Assembly (NCBI GenBank): GCA_963677175.2
Contig: CAXXES010000004.1
Span: 124,001 to 188,000, forward strand
Length of the DNA: 64,000 bases
DNA from: Sunxiuqinia sp963677175
Lineage (GTDB): Bacteria > Bacteroidota > Bacteroidia > Bacteroidales > Prolixibacteraceae
Direction: 5' to 3'
The notes beneath the pieces are model-generated. The model was not told the DNA's origin. It searched no databases and saw nothing but the letters and a program-made list of their open reading frames with translations. Positions 51,933-59,485 of this stretch are shown one piece after another. A program made the translations under genes and the position numbers. Position 1 is the first letter of the stretch; the number at the start of each line of letters is the position of its first letter.

Positions 51933-53102
51933 TTATGGCTGCTTTAAATATGCTTTCACCAAAATAGGATTGTTATTTATGTTTGTGGATTTTCTTATTT
52001 GATCCAGCTTGCTATTTACCGAAGGCTTATTTGCTTCATCTAATAATTCATGGGGTTGGATATAAAAGTATAATATCCGGGAATCGTAGCTGGAGTTGTG
52101 GATTTCCCAGAAATGCAGAGAAGGCCCACCATCCAAATCATTTTTTATTTGTAGGTCAAATGATTTTAATATTTGTTTGTTTCCTTTGTTAAACAAATAT
52201 TGACAGAGTTGATTGTTGTCAACACCCTTCATTAGCAAGAATTTACTTTTCTCTTTAAATGCAATAATGAACTGTTTGTTATCAAATTTATGGGGGCTTT
52301 TAGAGAAATAGTCTTCTGGTTTTAATCTTCTGGAGCCAAAATCAAGGAAGTATGCTCCCCTTATATTATTAAAATCGGTGGTTGAAAATATTGTATCACA
52401 GACTTGTTCTTTAAAGAGCAGGTTATCTTCAAAAATATCAAACCATACATACATATTAGAGTATCCACCTCTGGAATATGGCAAATGACTATATCTAAAA
52501 GGATGCTCGTAGATTACACTGTCAGTAGTTCTGTTATGGACATAAAACGAAAAATTAGTTGGGTTTATGTCCTCAGGAAAAACAATCATATCTTTCAGAA
52601 AGTAGAATTGCCAGAATAGATGTTTGTATTTCATTTCGTCCAAGAATTTACCTTTGCTTGAAAAACGCATTATTCCTTTTGACCATCTATTTGCGACATA
52701 GATATTTCTATTATCTATTCCAACGTGAGTCCCATATGCTTCACGAGGTCCTTTCCCTATGTGATAAAGTGACTTTTGAAATTGCCCCTTGGAGTTTAAT
52801 AGATAAGTTGCTCCTTTATCCCTTATCAATATTAATGAGTCAGATACATGTAGACCTTGTATTTTAGCTATTAGCACACTGTTGGTTGTATCGAGGGGTA
52901 TATATTCAACACTGTCTGTGATATCTGATAATTTGATTACATCTACTATTTTCGTATTTCTGTCAACATCTATATTAAATGTTTCAAAGCTTTGAGTTTT
53001 TGTTTCATCAGCTTGTTCTGCTTTTTGCTTTGTTTTGCAACTATTTATAATAGAGATTAGGCAGAATAATATCAAACAAATTTTTAATGATTTTTTTTTC
53101 AT
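51933..53102 (-). CDS. Six-bladed beta-propeller lipoprotein of the RiPP locus
   Basis: 389 aa with lipobox LISIINSC (Cys22). VDVIKLSDITDSVEYIPLDTTNSVLIAKIQGLHVSDSLILIRD and HIGKGPREAYG are equivalent to the entry strand and GxGPGEY motif of the cassette propellers at 26660, 33408 and 38988. It lies between the GG-leader precursor and the maturase, so a propeller lipoprotein accompanies an exported peptide at four separate places in this window. Confidence 0.85.
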   Translation of the reverse strand: MKKKSLKICLILFCLISIINSCKTKQKAEQADETKTQSFETFNIDVDRNTKIVDVIKLSDITDSVEYIPLDTTNSVLIAKIQGLHVSDSLILIRDKGATYLLNSKGQFQKSLYHIGKGPREAYGTHVGIDNRNIYVANRWSKGIMRFSSKGKFLDEMKYKHLFWQFYFLKDMIVFPEDINPTNFSFYVHNRTTDSVIYEHPFRYSHLPYSRGGYSNMYVWFDIFEDNLLFKEQVCDTIFSTTDFNNIRGAYFLDFGSRRLKPEDYFSKSPHKFDNKQFIIAFKEKSKFLLMKGVDNNQLCQYLFNKGNKQILKSFDLQIKNDLDGGPSLHFWEIHNSSYDSRILYFYIQPHELLDEANKPSVNSKLDQIRKSTNINNNPILVKAYLKQP

Positions 53103-53189
53103 GGTGTCTATTTTATAGGGCTACCAACAATCGACATAAAATGTTAATTGCTATGCAATTTAATTGATTGCGGTAGCCCTCTGGTTGTA

Positions 53190-53417
53190 TTAGGTTAACA
53201 CATAAGTGTACGACATCGTGTCACAAGCGCATAAGTAAGGATCACCTCCCGACTGACTGTAATCATTGTCATAGTTTTCATTAAAGTTATCCGTTGAAGA
53301 AGAGGTTCCTGCGCAACCACATTCACAATTTTCCCCTCCCATGAGCTTGCTGAGCTCTCTCTTTTCCATCTCAGACTTGCACATTTGATTTAGTTTTAAT
53401 TTACCTAATTTTTTCAT
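53190..53417 (-). CDS. GG-leader RiPP precursor peptide (TIGR04149-like)
   Basis: 75 aa. Leader MKKLGKLKLNQMCKSEMEKRELSKLMGG is a textbook Bacteroidales GG-type leader, with cleavage expected after Gly27-Gly28 by the C39 exporter encoded at 45622. The core begins ENCECGCAGTSSST and ends GDPYLCACDTMSYTYVLT; Cys at 31, 33, 35, 63, 65 are candidates for radical-SAM-installed thioether or other crosslinks. Ser/Thr in the core would also be candidates for the LanC-like or glycosyltransferase partner encoded upstream. Confidence 0.9.
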   Translation of the reverse strand: MKKLGKLKLNQMCKSEMEKRELSKLMGGENCECGCAGTSSSTDNFNENYDNDYSQSGGDPYLCACDTMSYTYVLT

Positions 53418-53567
53418 AATTATTTGTTTTTAAATTTTTACTAATTGAATTACTTTACTTCAAATTCTCATATCAGGGAGGGCAGCCCTTACATAAGTCC
53501 AAAAAACGTTATCTTTGCCTTACACCTCCTTTCTCCCGTCTTATTGTCGGAATTAGAAAAGGAGTCT

Positions 53568-53610
53568 GGGCAGGAAGCGCCAGTTGGTTCAAAAAAATTG
53601 CTTCCTGCCC
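53568..53610 (-). promoter_or_regulatory. Hairpin between the LanC-GT4 gene and the precursor gene
   Basis: GGGCAGGAAGC (53568-53578) and GCTTCCTGCCC (53600-53610) form a perfect 11-bp stem with a 21-nt loop, ~150 bp before the precursor start. On the minus strand it is followed by AGACTCCTTTTC, a poor T tract. It could partly terminate the upstream transcript or protect the precursor mRNA. Confidence 0.45.
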
Positions 53611-53662
53611 TTCTTCCTTTAATGTCTAAAATATATCGTAGGTCGTCCATTATCTGATGTAA

Positions 53663-56203
53663 TTAACTTAAAACTATCTGTTTGTAAACTGTCATTGTTG
53701 CTTCGCCCATATGCCCGGCGGTGTAATGTTTTTTCCATTTTTCCTTGCCGTTTTGGGCAATCTTTTTTGCCAAATCTTTATTCTCGAGCAATACCTTTAT
53801 CTTTTCATATAGTTTTTCATCATGCACATCCAAACTTAACAATCCATTTTTTCTTTTCGTGACACTACAAATCATGCCATCGATACCATCATTTATAAGT
53901 TCGTTCATTCCTGGAACATTTGAAATTACAACAGGAAGCTGTTGAGCCATCATTTCTATGGGAGTATAGCCCAATAGTTCAAAGCGGGAAGGGCATACAC
54001 CAATTTCCGCAATTCGATATAGCTGCTGTAAGTCTATCAGGGGAAGTTGTCCCATAAATGTCACTTTCCCAAAAATTCTTTTACATAAAAGAAAAAGCTT
54101 GGAGAAGTCCCCATTTCCCGCCAATACAAGCCTTACACACTCAAACTCTTTGTGGATTCTTTTAAAAGCCTTTATAAGTGTATGTATTCCTTTGTCTTCA
54201 CTGAGCCTTCCTGCAAAAAGAATGATACGCTCGTCCCTGTGAAAACCAAATTGCTCCTTCATTTTATCAACATCCTTTGATCGGCGGCGATATTTCACAT
54301 TCCCAAAACCATTATAGATAACCTGAGTTTTTGAATGTTGAACCTCATAGTGATTACATATAGCCTTTTGGGCAAAGTTCGATATACAAATAATTTTATC
54401 GGTTTCTTCCAATATTTCTTTATCGAGGACATCGCCTGTAACTACAAGATTTTCCTTTGTGTCAGGTGAATATTCTAGGTATGAAAAAAAATTAGGAAGA
54501 AAGTGCAGGGTATAAACCAGTTTCGCCCCGAACCTTTTCCGTACCGCCATCCCAAACCTGACCTGCCGCCCATAATTTAAATGAAAAACAAGGTTTTTCA
54601 TACCATATAGATAGGGTGCAATAAGATCGGTACACCGTTGAGCATGCTTATCGAGATCGCTCCTTTTTAGTTTTACGGCTGGGATATGAATGGAAGTAAC
54701 CCTTTTCTCTTTTATGATTGAATATTCTTTGTAGTATTCACTTTCAAAGTATACCTTGTGCACTGAGATATCATCCCTACCCAATAGGTAACCTAAAAGC
54801 TCATTGGCATATGTTCGTGCCCCGGAATGATCAAGGATAACAAAGAAAAGGTTAATTATGGTTTTAGAAGGATGGATATGCAGGGGTGGAGTATAATTTT
54901 TTGATACTGAATGAAAATTCGTATTTTGTACATTTTTCGTAGTATTGTAGGTTAAAGAAGTAATTAGACTGGGTCCTGCCAGTCCTTTCAATACACCAAA
55001 CGCATTATCCTCAGTTTTAAGCCCAAAGTTGGCAGAATCATCATTATTAACACAGTGTTCTTCTATTTTTGACTGCCAATAAAGAGCTTCCTGTCTGTAT
55101 GTTTTGTCTCCGGTAAGTTGGAAGAATTGCTGGTAAATCCATGCTATGCCAGAGGTTCCGTGCTGAATTGTCACGTCATTGGCAGGTAGTTCTGAGCAAA
55201 TAATTTTGCGGTCGATGCCATCAAGCAGCTTGGTTAATACAATTTGAAGGTTTGGGCAATTGGGGAAAAAGTGGCTGTCTGGTGCTGGTTGAGCAATCTT
55301 TCTGTTTTTTTCTTTTTCTATTATTTGATGCAACCTTGTAAGAGCAAGGGCTAACAGCAAACAATTACTCTGTAGTTTGGGAAACATTCTACCTTCAATA
55401 AGTACTTTAGTTAAGCGACAAATCGTGTTTTCTATCTTAAATTTGCCAATGCCTTGCTCATATAGTACGGCTAGAAACCAAATTAGTATGGGAAAGTCCC
55501 ATAGAAGGTCGAAGTTGTTTGTTACTCCTGTTTTTTGATAAGGAAATATTGTATCAATGATTTGAAGTTTTTTTGAATTTGTTTGAGAATCTACCCCTAA
55601 TTTTTTTCCAGAAGAATTAAACGTTGCTTTCTCCAATTTTAGAGAATCAGAAAGGTACGCAAGAGATGGTTCTTTTAAAATCGCTGTTACATCACCTGTT
55701 CTCTTGTCCAATTCCTCAATAAGATGGAGCAGTATTTGTTTCTTTTCGCAGTTTGATTGGCGATTTCCAATACGGTTTAAAAAATAATACCCTGTTCCCA
55801 GTATACCATTCAATATACCAATTTCAGTTGATGTCCCGAAAGTTAGTTCTTTAATTAACCGCTTGTCAAATTCCTCCAGCACTTCATCCGTGTCTGCTTC
55901 AATAAAACCGTTTTGTGCGAGGTATTCAATGCCCCAGCCAATGCCCGCCAGTCCGTTTTCAAAATCGAAGGGAGTGTGAACATTAATTTCTTCGTAAATC
56001 TCATCAATTAGTTCTCCGGCGTAGTCTTCGTAAACGGAGTTTCCTGTTTCCCTGGCTAGGTGGAAGAAAAAAATGGAGATTCCCATTTTGCCGTTTAGTA
56101 AGCCAAGGTTATCAATAAAACTGGAGTTGAGCAGCAGGGCGTTGATAATTCGCTGGTGAATATTGGTTTTTATTTTTTCCATACCGTAAGTGCCATCAGT
56201 CAT
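53663..56203 (-). CDS. LanC-like cyclase domain fused to a GT4 glycosyltransferase
   Basis: ~846 aa from ATG at 56203 (an ATG at 56182 is also possible; a TTG 20 codons higher is rejected). Residues ~20-440 resemble LanC-like alpha/alpha barrels: NGKMGISIFFFHLA, NGLAGIGWGIEYLAQNG, GILNGILGTGYYFLN, IQHGTSGIAWIYQQF and GVLKGLAGPSL. Of the LanC zinc ligands (Cys, Cys-His) only the HG position is clear; the CHG motif reads QHG. From ~residue 460 a GT4 domain follows (INLFFVILDHSGARTYANELLG, YNGFGNVKYRRR, AGRLSEDKGIHTLIKAF, CPSRFELLGYTPIEMMA). Heads the RiPP operon. Likely peptide modification with sugar; cyclase activity doubtful. Confidence 0.82.
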   Translation of the reverse strand: MTDGTYGMEKIKTNIHQRIINALLLNSSFIDNLGLLNGKMGISIFFFHLARETGNSVYEDYAGELIDEIYEEINVHTPFDFENGLAGIGWGIEYLAQNGFIEADTDEVLEEFDKRLIKELTFGTSTEIGILNGILGTGYYFLNRIGNRQSNCEKKQILLHLIEELDKRTGDVTAILKEPSLAYLSDSLKLEKATFNSSGKKLGVDSQTNSKKLQIIDTIFPYQKTGVTNNFDLLWDFPILIWFLAVLYEQGIGKFKIENTICRLTKVLIEGRMFPKLQSNCLLLALALTRLHQIIEKEKNRKIAQPAPDSHFFPNCPNLQIVLTKLLDGIDRKIICSELPANDVTIQHGTSGIAWIYQQFFQLTGDKTYRQEALYWQSKIEEHCVNNDDSANFGLKTEDNAFGVLKGLAGPSLITSLTYNTTKNVQNTNFHSVSKNYTPPLHIHPSKTIINLFFVILDHSGARTYANELLGYLLGRDDISVHKVYFESEYYKEYSIIKEKRVTSIHIPAVKLKRSDLDKHAQRCTDLIAPYLYGMKNLVFHLNYGRQVRFGMAVRKRFGAKLVYTLHFLPNFFSYLEYSPDTKENLVVTGDVLDKEILEETDKIICISNFAQKAICNHYEVQHSKTQVIYNGFGNVKYRRRSKDVDKMKEQFGFHRDERIILFAGRLSEDKGIHTLIKAFKRIHKEFECVRLVLAGNGDFSKLFLLCKRIFGKVTFMGQLPLIDLQQLYRIAEIGVCPSRFELLGYTPIEMMAQQLPVVISNVPGMNELINDGIDGMICSVTKRKNGLLSLDVHDEKLYEKIKVLLENKDLAKKIAQNGKEKWKKHYTAGHMGEATMTVYKQIVLS

Positions 56204-56263
56204 TGATCTGACTCGTAAAAATTGTATGCTTAAAGATAAAAAAGATAACAATCTCTTTTGCAA

Positions 56264-56699
56264 AGCGTTAAAACTATTCTGTGAGCGTATGCAAATGTGG
56301 GCATGAGCGATAAAGATTCATTGGTGTCATCTATTTTTGGTTTATTTCTTTTTTGTTCTGGTTTTTCAAATCTACCTTGCGTGCTGTCTCTTCCGATCGG
56401 GTCAGCGCCGGTATCGAATAAGAAGCAACCAAGTATTGGTTTCGGCTTGTTAAACCAAATTTAAAACAAAAAAGTAATCGGAAACAAGATGTTGTAAAAC
56501 ACTAATACACATAATTTAGGACCAATCTGTATCAGATCGGGGGTACAGCGACTAAAAAGAAAAAAAGAAATATTGCATGTTATAAAACATGAATAAGTGA
56601 GGGTTACCTTTCTCGAGTTTTCGGAATTAATTTTAATGCCACTGAAGATATCATCTGCTTTTTTGAGGTGGCAATTGCTTCACCTAAAAAATCGGATCA
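56264..56699. other. Divergent intergenic region, no gene seen
   Basis: 436 bp between the divergent LanC-GT4 and hypothetical genes. AT-rich with T-tracts near 56340-56360 and AAAAAGAAAAAAAG near 56555. It must hold promoters for both directions, but I could not identify a convincing Bacteroidota -7/-33 pair. Confidence 0.4.
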
Positions 56700-57869
56700 A
56701 TGCAAAATGAAATGGAAAACCCCCTTGATTTGCTGAAGCATTTGTTTTCGGCAGGAGAAACCATAGAAACGGAAGAGGCTTATGCAAAAATAGAACAGCA
56801 TACGCTGGAAATAGCGCCTGCCCTGGTTCAGCATCTCTATTCGATCGAAAACGAGCCAAAACAAAGGTTATTTATCCGGAATTTCCATGCACAGGCGGTT
56901 GCGTTGAGCGACAAATTGTTTGAAGCAACAGGAAAGAGAGCCACTCATATTCAAAAAGATGGAAACAATTTAATCGATACTCCAAGGTCAGTTTTACTTA
57001 TTCTGGAGGATTTGCCCGCTTTCATATGGAGCAATTACCCGGTCTGGTGTGACCAAAACCAGAAACTGCCCAGAAAATTGCAGATGACGTTTTTGCTGGA
57101 AATAGCAGAAAAACTGGAAAGCTTAAGTTTACCGGGAAGCGATCCGGACCATGGCTTATATGAGAAAGTGAAAGCATCGGTTCAATTCAAACTCAATAAG
57201 GATGAATCAACTATTTCTTATGGAATGATGGATTACCTGAACGAGTTTGTCAAGGGGATCGGGAATGTCCGCTCAAGCAACCGGGAGAACTCTCTTTTGA
57301 TCCCCTTAAAGGATATCCTGATTGCTTTTAATTTTAACTCCCTGCCTGTCGGCCATTATTTAATTTCAGAGATTGACCAGGAGATTCAAAAAACTGCTTC
57401 AACCAAAGATAAAATCGAACGACTTCACCATTGGCAAAAAGAAATTAACCAGGTACCGGTGAAGCCCGATTATGCCTTTGATCTTTGGCAGGGTACGATT
57501 GGACAGTTTCTCAGTCATTGGGTCGGAGAAGAAATCCGGTTTTATGAAGAGAGCCTTCTCTTGTTTTCGGGTTCGGCTTACCCGATTGAAATAGCGGGAT
57601 CTCAGGGCGATGGGTTCAAACTTGAAACAGACATGTCGGTCACTCAAATTGCCTGCATGACCAGGCTTTTAATGGAATGCGGCGTAGTAAAAAATAATAA
57701 TATCCGCGAACTGCTAAATTTTGTGGCAAAGCATACCCGTTCGAAAAAGCAGGTCAATATTTCTGCAGAAAGTTTACGAATGAAATACTACAACATTGAA
57801 GAGGCCACCCGGAACGAAGTCATCAAAATAATTTCCGGCTTATTGAAACATGGGAGCCAACCCATGTAG
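56700..57869 (+). CDS. Conserved hypothetical protein with RteC-like C-terminal motif
   Basis: 389 aa, no signal peptide, mostly helical, acidic. I do not recognise the N-terminal 290 residues. The C-terminus (TQIACMTRLLMECGVVKNNNIRELLNFVAKHTRSKKQVNISAESLRMKYYNIEEATRNEV) resembles the end of RteC-type and related Bacteroidota proteins, where 'ig.lf...f.....SakSLrnKYYn.e.at...v' is common. RteC regulates excision of conjugative transposons, but similar tails are also found in unrelated hypothetical proteins, so no function is assigned. Confidence 0.6.
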   Translation: MQNEMENPLDLLKHLFSAGETIETEEAYAKIEQHTLEIAPALVQHLYSIENEPKQRLFIRNFHAQAVALSDKLFEATGKRATHIQKDGNNLIDTPRSVLLILEDLPAFIWSNYPVWCDQNQKLPRKLQMTFLLEIAEKLESLSLPGSDPDHGLYEKVKASVQFKLNKDESTISYGMMDYLNEFVKGIGNVRSSNRENSLLIPLKDILIAFNFNSLPVGHYLISEIDQEIQKTASTKDKIERLHHWQKEINQVPVKPDYAFDLWQGTIGQFLSHWVGEEIRFYEESLLLFSGSAYPIEIAGSQGDGFKLETDMSVTQIACMTRLLMECGVVKNNNIRELLNFVAKHTRSKKQVNISAESLRMKYYNIEEATRNEVIKIISGLLKHGSQPM

Positions 57870-58156
57870 TTTTATCAAGGACCACCCCGAATGCTCCCAT
57901 CAAATCCGCGGGTTTAATGATATCTATAGAGAAAGAAAAACAACAAGCGATGCATTTATTTTTAGATTAAAATTCAATCGAATTAGGGGTTGTCACCTTC
58001 GTGTAACTTGACTCCATAGGTATTGACATTTAATTTAGCGGAAGTTTGTGCCAATCGACAAACTTGTGTACCTGGAAAGATCAAGATAGCGTCAAGGCTT
58101 CTTTTGATTTGTAAATTCCGGAGTGAATAAAATGTTAATCTAAAAATTTATCGATT

Positions 58157-58855
58157 ATGATTAAGTATTTCTTACAACCCAACCCAGTTACCCCGGACCC
58201 GAATGATCAGTCCGCACGGGTAAGATCCAATACGACCCTGAACCTTCAGGATATCGTATCACTAGCTACCAAACGAGGCACCAGCCTAACCGAAACGGAT
58301 CTCACCGGAGCAGCCAATCTCTTGTTCGATGTCGCCTGCGACGAGGTGGCCAACGGCAATAATATCACTTTACCATTGGTCAATATCCGCCCAAGTATTA
58401 AAGGTGTATTTAAAAGCGCTTCCGACAGCTTTGACCCGTCACGCCATGTCAAAAGGGCCACACTTTCGGCCGGGCTCCTACTCAACACAAAGATGCAAGC
58501 AGCCAAAGTTGAGAAGGTTATGGCAGATCTGCCGGCTCCAGTACTGGTGGAATACATAGATGTTAACTCCGGCACCGCCAACAGCCTGCTCACGCCCGGC
58601 GGTATTGGCAGCATCACCGGGGAAGAACTGAAGTATAACCCGGAAAACGCAGCCGAAGGCATCTGGTTTGTTCCCCAAGCCGAAGGCGAAGCGGTTAAAG
58701 CCACGGTAGTGGCTACGCGAACTGAAGGCAACCTGATGTTCATTGTTCCAGCCAGCCTACAGCCGGGCAGCTATACCCTGGAAGTACTTAAGGGTTACGG
58801 CACCAACGGCAGCCTGCGTGCAGGCAGCTTGCACGAAATGCTGGAAGTTAGTTAA
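58157..58855 (+). CDS. HU-like DNA-binding protein with DUF4469-type Ig-fold tail
   Basis: 232 aa. Residues ~1-125 resemble the HU/HU-CCDC81 group of Bacteroidota: MIKYFLQPNPVTPD, NTTLNLQDIVSLATKRGTSLTETDLTGAANLLFDVACDEVANGNNITLPLVNIRPSIKGVF. Residues ~125-228 form a beta-rich Ig-like tail (DUF4469) with VYIDVNSGT-like entry and ATRTEGNLMFIVPASLQPGSYTLEVLKGYG. Probably a chromosome-associated or structural DNA-binding protein. Its own terminator follows. GC-richer than the RiPP locus upstream. Confidence 0.85.
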   Translation: MIKYFLQPNPVTPDPNDQSARVRSNTTLNLQDIVSLATKRGTSLTETDLTGAANLLFDVACDEVANGNNITLPLVNIRPSIKGVFKSASDSFDPSRHVKRATLSAGLLLNTKMQAAKVEKVMADLPAPVLVEYIDVNSGTANSLLTPGGIGSITGEELKYNPENAAEGIWFVPQAEGEAVKATVVATRTEGNLMFIVPASLQPGSYTLEVLKGYGTNGSLRAGSLHEMLEVS

Positions 58856-58867
58856 GTGATTGCAGCA

Positions 58868-58906
58868 AACCCTGTCAGGCCTTTGAAAACTGACAGGGTT
58901 TAAAAA
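58868..58906 (+). terminator. Rho-independent terminator after the HU-like gene
   Basis: AACCCTGTCAG (58868-58878) and CTGACAGGGTT (58890-58900) make a perfect 11-bp stem. The following sequence is TAAAAAATAAAA rather than a T tract, and AAAC precedes the stem, so it may work in either direction only weakly. Confidence 0.6.
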
Positions 58907-58932
58907 ATAAAAATTAGAATTTCATCTTCCCG

Positions 58933-59019
58933 AAATTATAGGTTAATATTTCCAAAATATTAAGTTGATATTTTCAAAATTATAGGTTAATATTTCCAAG
59001 ATATTAAGTTGATATTTTG
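58933..59019. repeat. 44-bp tandem repeat, two copies
   Basis: AAATTATAGGTTAATATTTCC...AAGTTGATATTTT occurs twice with a 44-bp period (GGTTAATATT at 58941 and 58985) and one difference (AAAATATT/AAGATATT). Each copy has small internal palindromes (AATATTTCCAAAATATT). No gene inside. Confidence 0.75.
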
Positions 59020-59022
59020 ACT

Positions 59023-59157
59023 TCATCGTTCCAACTTCAACAAAATGGGCAAGTGATCGCTAAAGCCGCCATGATATTTAAATCCCACGTAAGTCCGCTT
59101 TAATTTTTGTCCTTTAAATTTGGTATCCGGCTCCAATAAAAAAGGAAAAGTCAAGCT
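59023..59157 (-). pseudogene. C-terminal remnant of an endonuclease/exonuclease/phosphatase protein
   Basis: On the minus strand, SLTFPFLLEPDTKFKGQKL leads into RTYVGFKYHGGFSDHLPILL and a stop at 59023. The SDHLP motif is the last catalytic block of the EEP fold and the preceding segment is typical of Bacteroidota members. No N-terminal part is present upstream, where a terminator and tRNA-Cys stand instead. It is a ~45-codon scar, unrelated in frame or position to the EEP gene at the start of the window. Confidence 0.65.
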
Positions 59158-59164
59158 AAAGAAA

Positions 59165-59200
59165 AAGCCAATAAATCAACGATTTATTGGCTTTTGATGT
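59165..59200 (-). terminator. Terminator of tRNA-Cys
   Basis: AAGCCAATAAATC-AAC-GATTTATTGGCTT hairpin; on the minus strand it is followed by a T-rich stretch (TTTTTC). It lies 20-55 bp downstream of the tRNA 3' end. Confidence 0.85.
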
Positions 59201-59220
59201 CGTTTGAAATCCTAAAAAGA

Positions 59221-59290
59221 GGTCTCTGGCGGATTCGAACCGCCGTACGCGGTTTTGCAGACCGCTGCCTAGCCACTCGGCCAAGAGACC
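59221..59290 (-). tRNA. tRNA-Cys (GCA)
   Basis: Reverse strand reads GGTCTCTTGGCCGAGTGGCT, then anticodon arm GCGGT-CTGCAAA-ACCGC with anticodon GCA, T arm GGCGG-TTCGAAT-CCGCC and acceptor 3' strand AGAGACC pairing with GGTCTCT. All four arms fold. CCA is not encoded. Confidence 0.96.
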
Positions 59291-59485
59291 ATGATTTTAA
59301 CGGATTGCAAATGTAATGAAATTTTCTTCTTTTGAGCAAGAATTTGCTTTGGGCAGGAATAAAACTCCTGGAGTTTATTCAAATTTGTGCTTATTTAGCA
59401 TTGATTAATGGCTGATTTTTATTTCGACAAGGGTACTGGTCATCTATTTATTTTTAATTTAGCGGGCATTAATCTTTCTGAACTG

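Noticed and set aside
53445..53657. 70-aa plus-strand open frame between the precursor and LanC-GT4 genes
   Set aside because: It covers a strong hairpin, runs against the operon and shows no known motif.
53190..56203. Classical lanthipeptide cluster based on the LanC-like domain
   Set aside because: No LanB or LanM dehydratase is in the window, the zinc-site CHG reads QHG, and the leader is the radical-SAM GG type.
58868..58906. CRISPR-like or riboswitch element after the HU-like gene
   Set aside because: A simple perfect stem after a stop codon is adequately explained as a terminator.
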